Origin: Caenorhabditis remanei
Taxonomy: Eukaryota > Nematoda > Chromadorea > Rhabditida > Rhabditidae
Reading direction: 5' to 3'
DNA length: 64,000 bases
Assembly: GCF_010183535.1 (NCBI RefSeq)
Contig: NC_071332.1
Span: 15,314,001 to 15,378,000, forward strand
Positions 22,104-34,880 of this stretch are shown piece after piece. Position numbers and translations under genes: made by a program. The notes under the pieces were generated by a model. The model did not search any database and was not told the origin of the DNA. It saw only the letters and a program-made list of their open reading frames with translations. How positions within the stretch are numbered: position 1 is the first letter of the stretch; every line of letters starts with the position of its first letter.

Positions 22104-23703
22104 CTACCCAAGAGTGTAAATTCTTATCTGCATCGTATCCATTGTAGTCGCATTGTAAAGATAACGCATGATCAATACGTATTCTGATTCCCCACCTCGC
22201 AAGTATCCAGACGTAACACTATGACCGGTCTAAAAAAATATCACATGAAAAACGAAAGAAAAATAGCTAAACATTAGCGTATTGGGTTGCATTGAACATC
22301 TCAGTGACTGCATCTGCGCCGTGCTCCATTGTCAATTTGAAGTATTGAAAACCATTTGTCATTCCTGGTCATAATGAGATGCTAAAAGGTTATATGAAAT
22401 TTCAAACGCACCATAACTTTGGAAAACTATATAGTAGTAATAACCATAATGGTAACCATAAGAATCGTCAAGTTTCGGCAAATAGGTACTTTTCTCATAA
22501 ATTACATCCATGTTAATAGAATATACTAAACTGTCACTAGTAAAGAACGGAGTGCTCCCGCCCGTCTTAAAATAGAAGCAATATTTTGAAACTTTTCTGG
22601 AAGCTATCTCTTACAAATTTAGTAGACCTGTCATCATGATAGAAAGCGAGTCCATGAGTCTGTACAGCCAGTTGTACCATTGTTTCTGGATGATGTCCTC
22701 CCGAGGAGTTCGATGATATTGCTGTGTAAACACCCACACGATATTTTTTAATGATTGCTACCAACGCAGAAATATCTTCTTCATCCGGAGACCTTTTCAG
22801 TAGAATGAATATTCTGGATCCACAGATTGGGGCTTGCGTGTTATTAAGAAACTTAGAAATGAATGTCAAGACGTCACTTCCAACATCTGGGTCTGAATAG
22901 CCGAGTAATGGATCCGGAAGATTGGAAGAAATCGAAGCTTTCCATACGCTGAAAACTTGAACTATGAAATGATGGTGTGAAAAAGGTCATACTCAAAATC
23001 TGAATGATATTTAATTGTTTCTTCTACTCCTAGATTAACATCCAAACGAACATTGGCCAGTGTTGTGAAATGAGGAGACTTTTCATGTCGATAATTTTCA
23101 AGAGAACTTTCAGCGAACTCTTTCACTTTCTCAGTGCTGATATCATTCGAATACGCGAAGAGAAATGTGGTATTCGTTTTGGGAGTACATAGATCCACAG
23201 CTGAAAATTATAGTTCGCATCAAGATTTCCCTTTGTCAACTAACTTGTCACATCCACACAGATGGGTCTCAGATAGGTGTAATAATGAATGAATCGACCA
23301 TCTCGAACGGACCAGATAAGCTTCTCTCTGTCACATGACGCATATGCCACGAAGTCAACACCAAGCTGAGACTATACTCAAAAAGATCTCTTGTTTTTTT
23401 TCAATCAATGGATTTTTTGAAACCTACATTACCACCACCGATTCCTGTTCCATCGAGAATATAGAGAGAATATCCCTTTTCACAGAAGACTGTTGTCCAA
23501 CACCCTTTCTGCGTTACATTCGGTCTCAAAAGATTCCGTGTTATAATATATTTGTAGTCTTTGTGATTATATACACCATTAATGTTGCTTCTGTCTAATC
23601 TATCCATAATGCAGTTACATTTGAAAGATTCGCGGGTGACAAGACATGAGTCGAGAGTAGGAAAAATTGAGGATAAGAGAAGAAACAAGGCGAGTGCACT
23701 CAT
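22104..23703 (-). CDS. Secreted protein with von Willebrand A-like domain
   Basis: Seven minus-strand exons: 23428-23703, 23245-23365, 22993-23200, 22615-22948, 22412-22565, 22273-22364 and 22104-22229, giving 436 codons plus stop. Residues 1-19 form a signal peptide. Cysteine-containing N-terminal blocks (CNCIMD, GCWTTVFCEKGY) precede a vWA-like fold with TNTTFLFAYSND, ICGSRIFILLKRSPDEEDI and KKYRVGVYTAISSNSSGG, where the classical metal-binding DxSxS is not evident. The C-terminal 100 residues look like a beta-rich domain. It resembles nematode-specific vWA proteins (possibly the DUF7154 group, from memory). Exon 5 follows an AAG acceptor. Role unknown. Confidence 0.75.
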
Positions 23704-24662
23704 TTTGAAAGTGAGGACTGACTGAATGACCTGATGTGAGTGGAGAAGGGGATGTTTGGGGGATATTTCTAATTCATCACTAACAACTGATTAGAATAAT
23801 CATATGAGAGGAACAGGTCAAAAGACTAATGTGTTTTTGATTATTTGGAAATTCTGGGTTGATGAAGAGCTATCTCGCACAGAGGTCAGAAGCCAGAAGT
23901 TTGAAAAAATTTCTTAGAACAATGGATAACATTGAGCATGATTTCTGCAGGATACCCTACTGTACGCATTAATTTCCGAACACCGTTAAACCTGTAAAAC
24001 AGGCTCACAAGAGTTTGGATCATCCTATCTTGGCTCTTTTTTAAGATATGAAAATAATTTCAGCTGAAGAAATATTCTATAAATATTCAGCAATATTTTG
24101 TCAGTTTATAGCTTTTTGATTTTTCCTATGGGAACCAAGATGTACCGCTGCGACCAGGCACCGCTACGCGCGTTCCTATTACAGGCTTTACGATAGGAGC
24201 ACCCGCATGAAAAAATTTGGAAAACTCTTAACAATTATAGTTTCGTTATTGTCAACTTTCGTTCAGCTAATTAAATATTTTATGAGCTTGGAATAATATT
24301 TCTGCAGTTGAGTACTTTCCGATATCTTTTCTAGGAACCAAGATATACCGCTTTGAAAATAGACCGTTATTACGGTAGCATTTTTCCATATTTTAAGATT
24401 TTTCGGCACTAGGTTTCACACTACAACACTTTACTTCTGCTAGACAACATGCTCCTATACTAAAAAAAAGTTCCACATAAAAAGAGAAACTTGCTACCAT
24501 TGCTAGGCAACGTGGTACTTGAACGAGGAGGTGTAGCGGCCCCCGAACGCATTTATTTTTATTTTAGTTTTTGGAAAATTGTTTGACAGTTTATTGTTGA
24601 TTTTGTGAAAGAAAACATTTGTATTACGTTAAAACAACAAGCGAATTTGAATTATTAAGTTA
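23704..24662. other. Intergenic stretch without a supported gene
   Basis: No gene is seen. GGGAACCAAGATGTACCGCT at about 24130 is closely repeated at about 24332, suggesting an old direct duplication. Confidence 0.4.
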
Positions 24663-27182
24663 TTACTTTCTTTTTATCCAGTTGCACCAAATTTTCACAA
24701 GTTTCGGTGTCAAATGAACCGTCTTCGTAGTTTTTGGGATTTCGCCATTGATTTTCTTAATGATAGCCTCCACGACAGTTTTTTGCATTACAGTATCCTT
24801 TGGAATGAGTTCTTTCAATCTAGATATTTGTCTCTCGGAGAACGTCATATCAATGGAAGACTGGATCCTCGGAAGTCCAATGTAGCACTGAAGCATTTTG
24901 GGACTCGCGCGACATCTGAGATACCATATAATGTAGATTCGTCGACAATCTACGTGGATATCTTTGAAATTTCTTTCTAAGAACCAAGTAATGTAGTAGG
25001 GGTTTGTTTCTGAAAAAAAAAGAATAAAATAGATTTGTGAGAGACTGGAATTCATTTCTTGCCTGTCATTTCGGCTAACTGAACTCGAGAAATATTGTTC
25101 TTCGACATGAAATCACTGAGCTTATTGGCAAAACGGGTGGTATTCATTTTCTCAAACATCACTATTTCATCCTCTAATCCATTCGTGTCTAGAAAATGAA
25201 AAGTTGGTCTCTTCACTTCATTCGCTTTCACAATTCTCTCCAACTGCTTCTTTTGGATTTTGGATTTTTTCGGATGACAGATATATCCTGAGGCTGGAGA
25301 GTCAATGTGAGACGCGGTAGTTTGAGCATGGTCTAGAAAAAGAAACTAAACGTTACAGTAGGAAAACCTAAATGCTACCATTCTCCTGTTCTTTTACTTG
25401 CTCCTTGGGAACAAGGCCGGATTGTTCCAGCGGACCTGGGAGGTACGTCAAGTCGGCAGTGTCCTGGTCGGGAGAGCTTCTCATAGGAGGATGAGGTGTT
25501 AGCCTGGGAGGTTCGATGGATGCTTCGCGAATTTTGGTGTCATCTGAGAAAAAGAAGTTTTGTTGATATATTTATTGACAAAATGGAGTTAACAAAATGA
25601 AAACATAACAAACAAAAGTTCACTGCAAAAACGTTTTGTGAGGAGTACCTGGAACAGAATCACAAGTCTCTTGTTGACATGAAGTTTGGTGGTAATATCC
25701 GGAAGAGTTCACTATGGTTGGCGAGCTCGGATCACAGTCATTTAAGGAGAGTGGATATGCTTCTACACGTTGAAATTGACCCCCTTGTGATGCGTGATGA
25801 TCTCCGGATGGTGAAACGGAGCCCTTTGAACGATACGTCTCCAAGCGTTCATTGAGACGCATTTTGAGATCTATTATAGTACTTTGTGATTTTATCTTTG
25901 TATATAACTTACCACTGCATGCTTCTTCCGGAGAATTGGCTTCTTGGCACGTTGTGCTCATTGACTCCGAGCGAGCACATTTCTGAGACTGATGAGTCGT
26001 GGAAGAATCCAGAGTGATGTTTGCTGAGGGCGATGAGGTAACGTCGACGATGAGTAGACCATCCATGTCATACCGAATAGTGGTATCTGAAAATGGATTG
26101 TTGTATTTTTGAAATTAGATCTATTGGTGACCTCTCTTATTGCTATGCGTCGAGATATAATGAGCACTAGCTGGTGGAGTCAGACGGGGGTGCTTGATCT
26201 CTTGATGTCCGTCATTGCCCATTGTTCTTTTTATCACTATAGGTTCTTGATTAGCCTTCTGTGAATGCATCTGAACATCTTGCCGTGTGTGTTGCTGGAT
26301 CCTGTGAGGGGCGTTTCCTGAAAAAACAATTCAAGTTGAGAAACATTTTATTGATGTTACCTCCAAGTTCTTTCTTACTTGTAGGTGGTCGTTCTCCAAC
26401 GTCAGCCAAGCTCAGTGGAATGGTTTCTGACTCATTCCCAGTACAGTTAACCGGAGTCGCTGACTGCACTGGATCATGGGTGCTTGCAGTGGGGTCTGAA
26501 ATTAAAAAACGATTAATTATCTCTAAACCAAGGGTGACCTACTCATTTGTGGAATTCCCTGGCCACTCTCATGCCGAAACATTGGCATCATCATCAACGC
26601 TGAACGCTGCATTCTTTGCATCCACTGCTTGTAATTCACGGGTTCTGAGCAGTAAGATGGTGAGAATCCAGGTTGGGTATACATACCCGGAGGTGCTTGA
26701 CTTCCCGGTGGGACTTGCTGGCCGGAAGGCATTTGCTGGTAATATTGTTGGTGTGGATGAGACATTGATGGTGGCGGCTGTCCAGAATTCATTTGAGATC
26801 GCTGCAGATAAGCCATCCGAGCCGCGTGTTGTGCTTGTGCCCAAGCATGATTTTGTTGGGCGCCAGTTCCCATCATTGGCACTCCTTGTTGTTGCATTTG
26901 TTGCTGGTATGCAGCAGGCTGACAGAAGTTGTTATTGATCGAGCCTTAAAAATTGACATTTTGTTTGAGTAACAAGTTTATCGGCGTACCGTATTTGGAC
27001 TGTTCACCAGCATTGTTGTGCGGATGAATTCTGGATCTCAGGAGCAATTGACGTTCCTGATTTTCTTCTGAGCTCAACTCGGTTCGAATCAATGGCAAGT
27101 TATGAACAAGCTGAGGAGGACTTATACCCGAGAAGTGGAGCTGCATGAGTAGATCGTATTGGTATGGATTGGGCACATCCAT
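24663..27182 (-). CDS. Divergent HNF1-type homeobox transcription factor
   Basis: Nine minus-strand exons: 26990-27182, 26543-26944, 26379-26495, 26132-26317, 25913-26086, 25649-25870, 25379-25543, 25063-25332 and 24663-25009, giving 691 codons plus stop. Residues about 70-200 are rich in Gln, Met and Pro (MQQQGVPMMG, HQQYYQQMPSGQQ). Residues about 551-610 resemble the HNF1 POU-specific helix bundle (LSDFMSKNNISRVQLAEMT, then CRRIYIIWYLR). The C-terminus is an atypical homeodomain whose recognition helix ends LVKIWCNWIKRK, followed at once by the stop. All eight introns are phase 1; intron 8 has a GC donor and intron 1 an AAG acceptor. C. elegans NSY-7 is one known HNF1-like divergent factor; orthology is not claimed. 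Confidence 0.75.
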
Positions 27183-27382
27183 TTTTCAGCTGGAACACAA
27201 ACATTTTTTTCGAGGAAAAGGAGGAGAAGAAAAACGAATAAAACATTGGTGACGACGTAAGAAGAACATTAAGAATGTGAAGACGACGGTAACCAGGACA
27301 CCCGTCTTTTTCAAACCACCTTGTGTGGTGGATAAAGGGAAGTGAGGTCTTTTCTTTTGACCTACCAGAAATAAAAGTATGT

Positions 27383-27750
27383 CTACACCTTTCTAATTTG
27401 TTTATTATTCGCGGGAGAAAGATAAATTAACCAGTTAATATTTTTGTACTGGTCATGCTCCTCACATAGATTTATTTGAAGTGACATGTATTTCACGAAC
27501 ACATCCCGTGTTGGTTTAAAAGCGCATGGAATTTGTTGCAATGGTCTCGCAGTGGAAATGATAGTTTCAATACGGTTTGTAGTTCCTTTCAGACCTGCAA
27601 CGCTAAAATTACGATATTTTTCCATTACAAGACTCTGCCGCGGAATACTGAACACATTAGGTGCGCCTTTGAACCCACTCGGCGAGTGTTCTTGAATCGA
27701 CAGTATAGAAGCTATGATAAATAGACTAGGCTAATGATCAGTCAGTTTTT
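27383..27750 (-). CDS. Candidate coding exon with internal repeats, start unresolved
   Basis: An open frame on the minus strand runs from an acceptor-like CATTAG near 27740 to a stop at 27383. It starts with a hydrophobic LFIIASIL and then shows three spaced related motifs, GFKGAPNVF, GLKGTTNRI and AFKPTRDVF, about 25 residues apart. That suggests a repeat-containing secreted peptide. No convincing start exon was found between 27750 and 27900. It may be a real gene with a small first exon, or a remnant. Confidence 0.3.
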
Positions 27751-28777
27751 GGAAAAACAGTTGAATTCAAAATTCAAAAAAAAAGTTTCATTGAAAATGC
27801 TTATTTTAGATACTTCCAAATTTTATACTCTGAATAATCATTTCTTATTCTTTAAAAGTTCAGTGTATATAATGCCGTGAGAATAAGTGAATAGAGGTGA
27901 TCATGGAATAAGCTGTGAACTTTTTTTTTCGCTTTTAGTTTCAAAATTGCTTCGCCTAGTGTCAGTCAGTCTGATGTACATATCTCAAATTCAATAGTTA
28001 AAAAAAAACTCGTCCAACTGACTATTTAGAACTTGACAAAAAAAATCCGGAATAACTGTTTTTATGTCAGAAAACCTACCTGAAGAGTTCAATATAGTAA
28101 TGTATAGCTGACCCGCGTATAAAACAAATTACCGTATGATAAAGCTCACTTCTAGTATAACCCAAGTTTTTCTCATGGTGTTTTAAAAATAGGAATCCAA
28201 TTAAAATCTTGGACAGAAAATCAGATCGTTTTCACCTAGGTTCTCCAGTATGACTATCACTCTAGTCGATTTGGAAACGAACGGTTCTCTGGAAATCGCT
28301 CACACTGCTTCTGAATATAAACCTCTCGACGTAGGGTAAAATCTAAGAAGTGTTTCATTTTTTTCGTCACCTCCTCATCTCCTCCCATTTCATCCCATTT
28401 CTTCTCATTTCATCCCAAAATTTCTAATATCCAAGATTGATAGGTTCACCTTTCTCTTCTTCATCATCCCTAACCTTATTTCACACTCTTCTACGGAGGA
28501 GGCCTCCTTCCTCCCTGAAACCACATCTTGTGAAAAATGGCTCCATCTGAAGGAAAAAAGGGAAGAAAGGAAATTAACATTTGGTCATTTCTCTTCTTGA
28601 AAGGAAGGAGTGCATCCATTTCTGCCGTTCCATCCATCTCACCCGTCAAATTCATTTATTTCTCGACGCCCAAAAAGGCGGGAGTGAAATGAGCTTGTCT
28701 TCTTCTGCTCTTTTGTCTTCTCAACCTTTTCTGCTCTCTTTTTTCCATTTCGTTTTCATTCCAGACATTGGTGTCCA
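27751..28777. other. Intergenic stretch without a supported gene
   Basis: Only promoter-like pyrimidine-rich sequence is seen before the DUF19 gene at 28778, with a CATTCCAG trans-splice-like acceptor about 15 bases before its ATG. Confidence 0.4.
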
Positions 28778-30385
28778 ATGTGGAAACTATGCAAGATTCT
28801 CCTCTTCATATTCCTCTCATTCCTAGCTCTTCTCTGCTTATTCTTTGCTTTATCAATCGGATACATTAGTGCAATTGTCTTCCTTCCAACATGGTTCCCA
28901 GTTCAAGTCAACAAGCTTGCAAAGGGTCCATGGAATCTCGAAGACACTTATGACGTGAATGACCCTAATATCAAGTTGTCGCCTTGGGGACAACCCTATG
29001 ACTCGGAGTGTGGAATGGTTCGGATGATATTTTTGGAGATGGATTGCTTGGTGCCTGCGAATAAATGTTTGCAGAAAATTGAGATGTTTGAGAAGGAAAA
29101 GAACATTGGAAAATTCCATAACATCTCCAACTACTGCTTTGAGGCAGCGGTAGCTCTTCTTTCTTTTTCTAGAAATTTCTACTCTGATTTTCAGACCTGT
29201 ATGCGTATGATGGCTTGTAGAGAGGGAGAATACCATTACACGAAATTCCACAAGTATCCTCATAACTTTTTTATGAATCATAGCAGTCTTCCAATTTGTA
29301 TGACCAAATTTTATAAAGCTGTTCAAGAAGAATCGTTTGATAATTGCACTCGGGAGTTTCAGTTTTTGTCGGTGAGTGTATTTGGAAATGGCGAAATTTA
29401 AGAGAGTACCTTGGTGTTAGTGATTGTCCCATAATGCCAATTTTTCATGAATCATATAGTTTAAAGGTAGAACTCCATTCTTGTGAGTGACAACTTTTTT
29501 GTACGAGCACTCCCTAGAGAGTTATGGACATTCTCGAAAATTGCACTATTTCGCACTGAAATGGGTCAATTTGAGGAGGAAAACACTTTGTCGATGCGTA
29601 ATTTATTCCGAAGTGACCGTACAAAGTTGTAAACTACAAAAGTGAAGCTCTAGGATTGATCTACACATTCTATCGAACACACTTCGGCATTCTCGACAGA
29701 AATTTGAATTACTATGTTTCAGAAAGACCCAATCCTCAAAAACCACGCCTATTTTCACGGAAAGTTCTGTTTCCAAGAGTTCTCCCGATTGTTCTGTGAA
29801 ACGGAAGTCGTCGATTACCTCGACAGATCTTATGAGTATTTTCTGGAATTGGCCTTGATCCCGACAAAGATTGGATGTGGAATTTATGAGAAATTTGAAG
29901 CTCTGGAATGTCAAGATACAATGGACACGTTTAAGAAGTCTGTCGAGATTTTGAAATTGGGAAATCAAACAAGAGAGGATTACAAGAATGTTGCAATTAT
30001 TTGTGATGAAATGCAGGTTTGATTAGAAAATAGTGTCATGGAGTCTTCTTTGTTATTTCAGAATTGCTTTTCCAACTTAACCAGCAAATGTGCCATCTCA
30101 TCTGAATTCCTCAAAACGTCGAATGAATACTGTGAGAAGATACATTTCCTGTCCTCTCCATTCTGGCAATGTCTCAGTCGGATGAAGAAGGAGAACACCC
30201 AACCAGATCTTCTAAAGTACACATGTTTCATTGGCCATCAGTTCGATGATGACTCCATGGCTTGTCTAAGATTCAGAGATTCTGCAGTCTGTGTCAAGGA
30301 TATAATGATGGATCATTGTGGAATGGATTCAGTGGATAACTTTGAGTATTTCAGAAGCTATGTGCTTGAGATGTGGGATTGTTGA
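28778..30385 (+). CDS. Membrane-anchored or secreted double T20D4.11-like (DUF19) protein
   Basis: Exons 28778-29149, 29195-29371, 29723-30016 and 30062-30385 give 388 codons plus stop. A long N-terminal hydrophobic segment (LLFIFLSFLALLCLFFALSI) is more like a signal anchor than a cleaved signal peptide. Two cysteine-rich repeats follow; the last exon carries the clear DUF19 pattern CLSRMKKENTQPDLLKYTCF, CLRFRDSAVCVKDIM and HCGMDSV. Intron 2 contains a foldback repeat. It is the longest DUF19 gene in the window. Role unknown. Confidence 0.88.
29466..29660. repeat. Foldback repeat in intron 2 of the DUF19 gene
   Basis: TAGAACTCC...GACAACTTTTTTGTACG pairs with CGTACAAAGTTGTAAACTAC...GAAGCTCTA. 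The block CACTCCCTAGAGAGTTA also occurs inverted in the copy at 59640-59825, with ACTTTGTCGAT shared as well. Confidence 0.6.
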
Positions 30386-30544
30386 GTAATGAGAATTTTT
30401 ATTTCTGCGAGAATTATAGAAAGCCTTCTTATTAATAACCTATCTTCCTAACAATGCTAGATAATCTTGAAATTAAAAATTAAAACGTCGCTTTATTGAA
30501 CTGTGTAAAATAAATATTGGATTCAATCGCATGGTCATTATAAA

Positions 30545-32203
30545 TCATTGTTTCTCCAAATGTAGATTTCGGCTCCTCCTCCACATGACCTTTCCGTATA
30601 CACATGAATATCTGAAACTCGAAATATGTACCTCCTCAGTTCCCCGCAAACCAAGATTTCTTACCAATCTCCTTGTCTCCTTCTGCCACTCCGGTAGCGC
30701 AGAGTACAGTATGATAGGTACAGTAATCCCATAGACTAGACAGAAGAAGTTGAAGGAGACATAAGACCAGTAGATAATCATCATCTCCACTTTGAAGTGA
30801 TCCATGAGAAGGATAGAGCAACAACCGATATTGAAGAACATGATGGAGATTTGCACTTTTTTTAAGACCTGAAACAAAGTTAAGAATGTTATGTAGATCA
30901 AAATTCTGGCTGACCTTGCACATTTTGATATTCTCAGCTAGCTGGAACCGCTCACTCAACCCATAGCTGACGTTAGTGAAACACGTTGTGCGGTAGAACT
31001 TTCTGCAATTTTTCAAGTTTCCAGCTTCCTCTTTCCCAGTTTATCCTTACCCATGCTTCTTGATATTATAAGAGAAACAAATATGAATCCCAATATACCC
31101 AATAATATTGACTATAAAGAATGAAATGACGTGGAAGACCACTGGAAGCCAGCATTGAATATAAGCAATGGCAGATGCAAAAACAAGGGGATGAAATATA
31201 GAGAGTATCATGAGAGACACCCAGATTTTGCGAGATTTTTCGTAGTTTTTCACTAAAAATGTAGCGAGACATCGTTCGATCATAAATATGGGCAGGATGT
31301 ACATAGCGATGAATAGACCGATTGTTCTGACATAGTTGGCAATGAGGATGAGGTGATGGAGGTCATCTGGAAATGGAACAGTTATTATATTACAAAGATG
31401 TGAAAATATATTTACTATTCGGATCATTCCCTAGCTGCTGATAGACAATAATACATCTTGAAAGCATTGAACAAAAATATTGGCCACCGTAATTCATGAA
31501 CAAGAATGTGAGGTTGAAATGCATTGCTCTGATGAAGACGAATAAGTAGAACAAATACAGAAATTCTATCCAACTGAAAAGAGAAAACATTTTTGAATTT
31601 CAAGTTTGGTCTATTCTTTTTTGTTTTTGAAAAAAACTGCAAAATAGACAAAAAGGAAGAAGAATTTGTAATCACTAATTAGATAGGATGCTGTCAGAAG
31701 GATAATTATAGTGTTCCGAAATTTGGGAGCACAGATTAAAACATCAAAAGGATGGCCATTGCTGTCGGAACTTCAGAAATTTTCTGGATCTTCCAGGCCA
31801 TATATGCCTGCACTATTTCAAAACCAGACTTTTTCATATCAGGAATTTCCCAACTAGGGAAACAGAGTAAGTTCCCAACTGTCTTAGATTTGAGATGTCC
31901 TAGTTTGAAAACGTCTTTGCTACCATCAGTGTGAATTCCCGACCGATAATCTACCTGTAAAATTTCGGTAAACATTTACCGGTTAATTACCGGTTGATTC
32001 GGTGAATTCACCGTTAAATTTTTGGTAACAGTTTACCGGAAAGTGAAACACTGGTTTCCATATCCCAAAACGTACCTAAAGACAAGAACTCCAACTTCGA
32101 TTTTCAACAAAATACTAAATATAGCTTCCATGTTCTCCGCTTCGATGTAACTTGTATTCACAAACGTGATAAAACGGACATTTGAAGTACTAGGTGAGCA
32201 CAT
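30545..32203 (-). CDS. Serpentine receptor class epsilon (sre) chemoreceptor
   Basis: Minus-strand exons 32076-32203, 31416-31573, 31051-31366, 30915-31002 and 30545-30868 give 337 codons plus stop. Family marks: RAMHFNLTFLF in the second membrane region, ILPIFMIERCLATFLVKNYE in the fourth, and YGLSERFQLAENIKM near residue 215. TTTCCAG sits directly before the ATG at 32203, as in trans-spliced genes. Intron 1 is 502 bases and carries unrelated sequence. Predicted seven-pass chemosensory receptor, ligand unknown. Confidence 0.88.
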
Positions 32204-34531
32204 CTGGAAATATGTTGGAATGGTAAAAAGGGAAAATTTCAGATTTTGGGTAGGATCTTCTGATAACTGATGAGAACGTGAGAAAAGGAAGACTAGGGGG
32301 CGGAGCAATGAAATTGGATGTTATGCTTGTAGTACAGACATTTATGAGCCTACGTAAATGAGAGAATATTATGAAAGAGAAAAGAGATCGAGAAGAAAAT
32401 CTCATGGGGTGATACAATTTCTATGAATTGAATGAGACTTTGTATTGGGAAAAACAAAGAAAAAGAATACTTTTATTACTGAGAGTGAACAAAGCACAAC
32501 AGAAATTAAGACAGTGTTTACCAAAGTTGTACAATTCACAGATCAGTTGGAAATTAGAAAAGCTGAAAACTCTTGTAAAGTATCCAGCTGAAATCGGGAA
32601 AGCAAACTCTGTAAATACGTGACTATTCTGAGATTTTTGGACAATCACTTTTAAATAATTAAAGGATATAATGCAAGTTTTTTTTTCAAATTTTTTTTTG
32701 AAAATATCCACCTGTTGGTCACTAATCCACTTTTATACTAACAAGTCAGAAGATGTTTTCAGAACTCATAAAAATGAACTTTTCCTTCTGTGTTTTCTAG
32801 AAAATACCACTTACTCACTAACCTAATTCGGGTCCAGAGTTCTTTTTCTTTAAATTGCTCTTCATTTCTTTGAAATTCTGAGCCTACTCTATAGTTTTGT
32901 TACGTCTTCTTCTTCACCTGCCGACACGTTTTCTATAAAAATTCAAACGATCAAAGACAGAAGAGCAGAAATTGGAATGTGAGATTAGAGGAGATATCTG
33001 AAAATGGAAATTATGTAGTCAGGGGGAGATTGTGTTCTGGAAAGATCTTACAAAATGGTTGCTCTTGGTAAGTTAGGTGACTAACCATCTAGAAAACACG
33101 AAAAGTTCTTGGAAACTTGGCTACACGTAGTTAGTACTAAAAACTTACTGCATAAATCGATAAACATAAGTATTTAATAATCAGAAACTTTGAAATTAAA
33201 CTGTAGACGTCTAGTTCCCAAACGTCTCGGTTTCAAAATGTTCAACCTCAAAATATCTCCACAACACTTTAGTCTCCCATTCATAATAACTCACGTAACC
33301 TAATCACTTAATCCGAGTGGGTTATGTTTAACACAAACTTATCCAGACTAGCCTCAAATACTAATTTATTCTGATTCTGCCCACTTACGACACATAAATG
33401 ATTGAAATGTTGTTATAGTTTTTAACGAAAATTGTATCGTGATATCTGGAACAAAATGAGTTCAAAATGGAGCAGTGACACATCTATGGAGAGAACATGG
33501 GGGAGGTTCTGACAGAGTTTGACCATAAAATATATTTTGAAGAAAACTTTTTGAACTACTTCTGAAATTGTTGAATTACAACAAAGATGCGTACTGCTGA
33601 CTTGATTTTAGATCGCTCAAAAATGCTCGTTGATTAATAAAAAAAACTACAAAAAATACAAAAAAAATTCAAAGAACCTGTAAACTGCCCTATTATATCC
33701 TCACTTTATACTCCCAAGCGATAATTTTACTGAGAATATTTTATTTTTTAGAAAATAATAATAAGAACCAGACATGAATAATAATAAGAACCAGACAGAG
33801 ATCTTTTCAAAAAAATAGTATTTTAAAAGATTTCAGAAGAAGAAAAAAAATCAGGTTCAAAGAATCATCAGACTCTTTCTTTCCGGGTACAATGTGATTT
33901 CGAGTGAAAAATTGGGAGAGATCAAATGATTTCCTTTTTTTCATTAAGCTGCCTCCTTTTTTGCTCTCCAAGGTTTCTGGTCATCAGATTTTCTTTTTCA
34001 TTTATTCAGAAATTAATTGAATTTTTTATTTATAACCTAATGTTTATTTGTTCCGTTGTAGATATGTGCACATATGTCTAGTAGTAAAGCAGACGTTTTT
34101 TCGGAGATCAAAATTTTCAGTGAAGTGGGCGGAGTTTGATTTTTTGAAATTGCTTGATAGGATGTTGATAAGGTATCAAGCGTCAATCAACGAACATTTC
34201 CAAAGTTCGGATTAAAATTATTTGGGTTCATGATGATAAATAAGCAAAAAAAATGTAATAACCAGCTAGGCTGGTGCGCCGTCGGCGCGTTTTCTCGATG
34301 ATGGCACCAAAGAGCATGTATGCATGGTACAGTCTAGAAATTTCAATCAAGCATACTATAGATCTTTTGTAACCCATACAACAAGTTTTGGGGTCGGGCT
34401 CCAGGTTACGGTAAGACTGTAGGTGCTCAAAGAAAAAAAACTGATGAAGTTTCACAAAACTTTTTCAATCTGGCCCTTGTCAGTTTCATGCCAATCTTTA
34501 AGAGGGGACTCGATTCATGTCATTTTTTCAG
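32204..34531. other. Long intergenic stretch without a supported gene
   Basis: About 2.3 kb of A/T-rich sequence. I see no gene model with splice support. A short exact duplication lies at 33756-33802. Confidence 0.5.
33756..33802 (+). repeat. Two-copy tandem duplication
   Basis: AATAATAATAAGAACCAGACA occurs twice head to tail with a three-base spacer, pointing to a recent slippage event. Confidence 0.6.
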
Positions 34532-34720
34532 CTACTGATCAACCTCAACTCTGCGAATTTCTCCAAGAGTGTCATTAGTTCATTATACAACAATCTGGAC
34601 GAACATGAACTCATGAACTCAAAAGTTCCCCTGCTAAACACATCATTTCCAAATGTTCCTACTCCAGCAAACCTTCACGTCATAAATCGTAACCCCGATT
34701 TCCGACCTCTTCTTTTGTAG
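34532..34720 (+). other. Possible orphan terminal exon
   Basis: A TTTTTTCAG acceptor at about 34523-34531 precedes 62 sense codons and a stop. The peptide includes LLINLNSANFSKSV and ends NRNPDFRPLLL, and an AATAAA-type signal follows near 34770. No upstream exon was found, so it may be the relic of a lost gene or chance. Confidence 0.25.
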
Positions 34721-34880
34721 ACCCATAAAACGTACAAACGTACAAAATTATTCAAAATTTCCATCTGTAATAAAACAATGGATTTAAAGTATAGAGACCA
34801 AAAGGTAATACATAATCCCCCCTTCAGTATATAACTCCATGTTGACTTTCTGTACAACTAGACTACTATTCTGACTCAAA

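Noticed and set aside
26261..26938. Long open frame of 225 codons on the plus strand
   Set aside because: It lies opposite exons 2-4 of the homeobox gene, crosses that gene's introns, and has no family resemblance. It is a shadow of biased codon use on the other strand.
30600..30622. Last intron at the end of the sre gene
   Set aside because: A GT...TTTCAG pair encloses only about 20 bases, too short to be spliced.
31736..31975. Extra exon of the sre gene inside intron 1
   Set aside because: The frame has no fitting acceptor and donor, and the flanking exons join directly in phase with a typical sre sequence.
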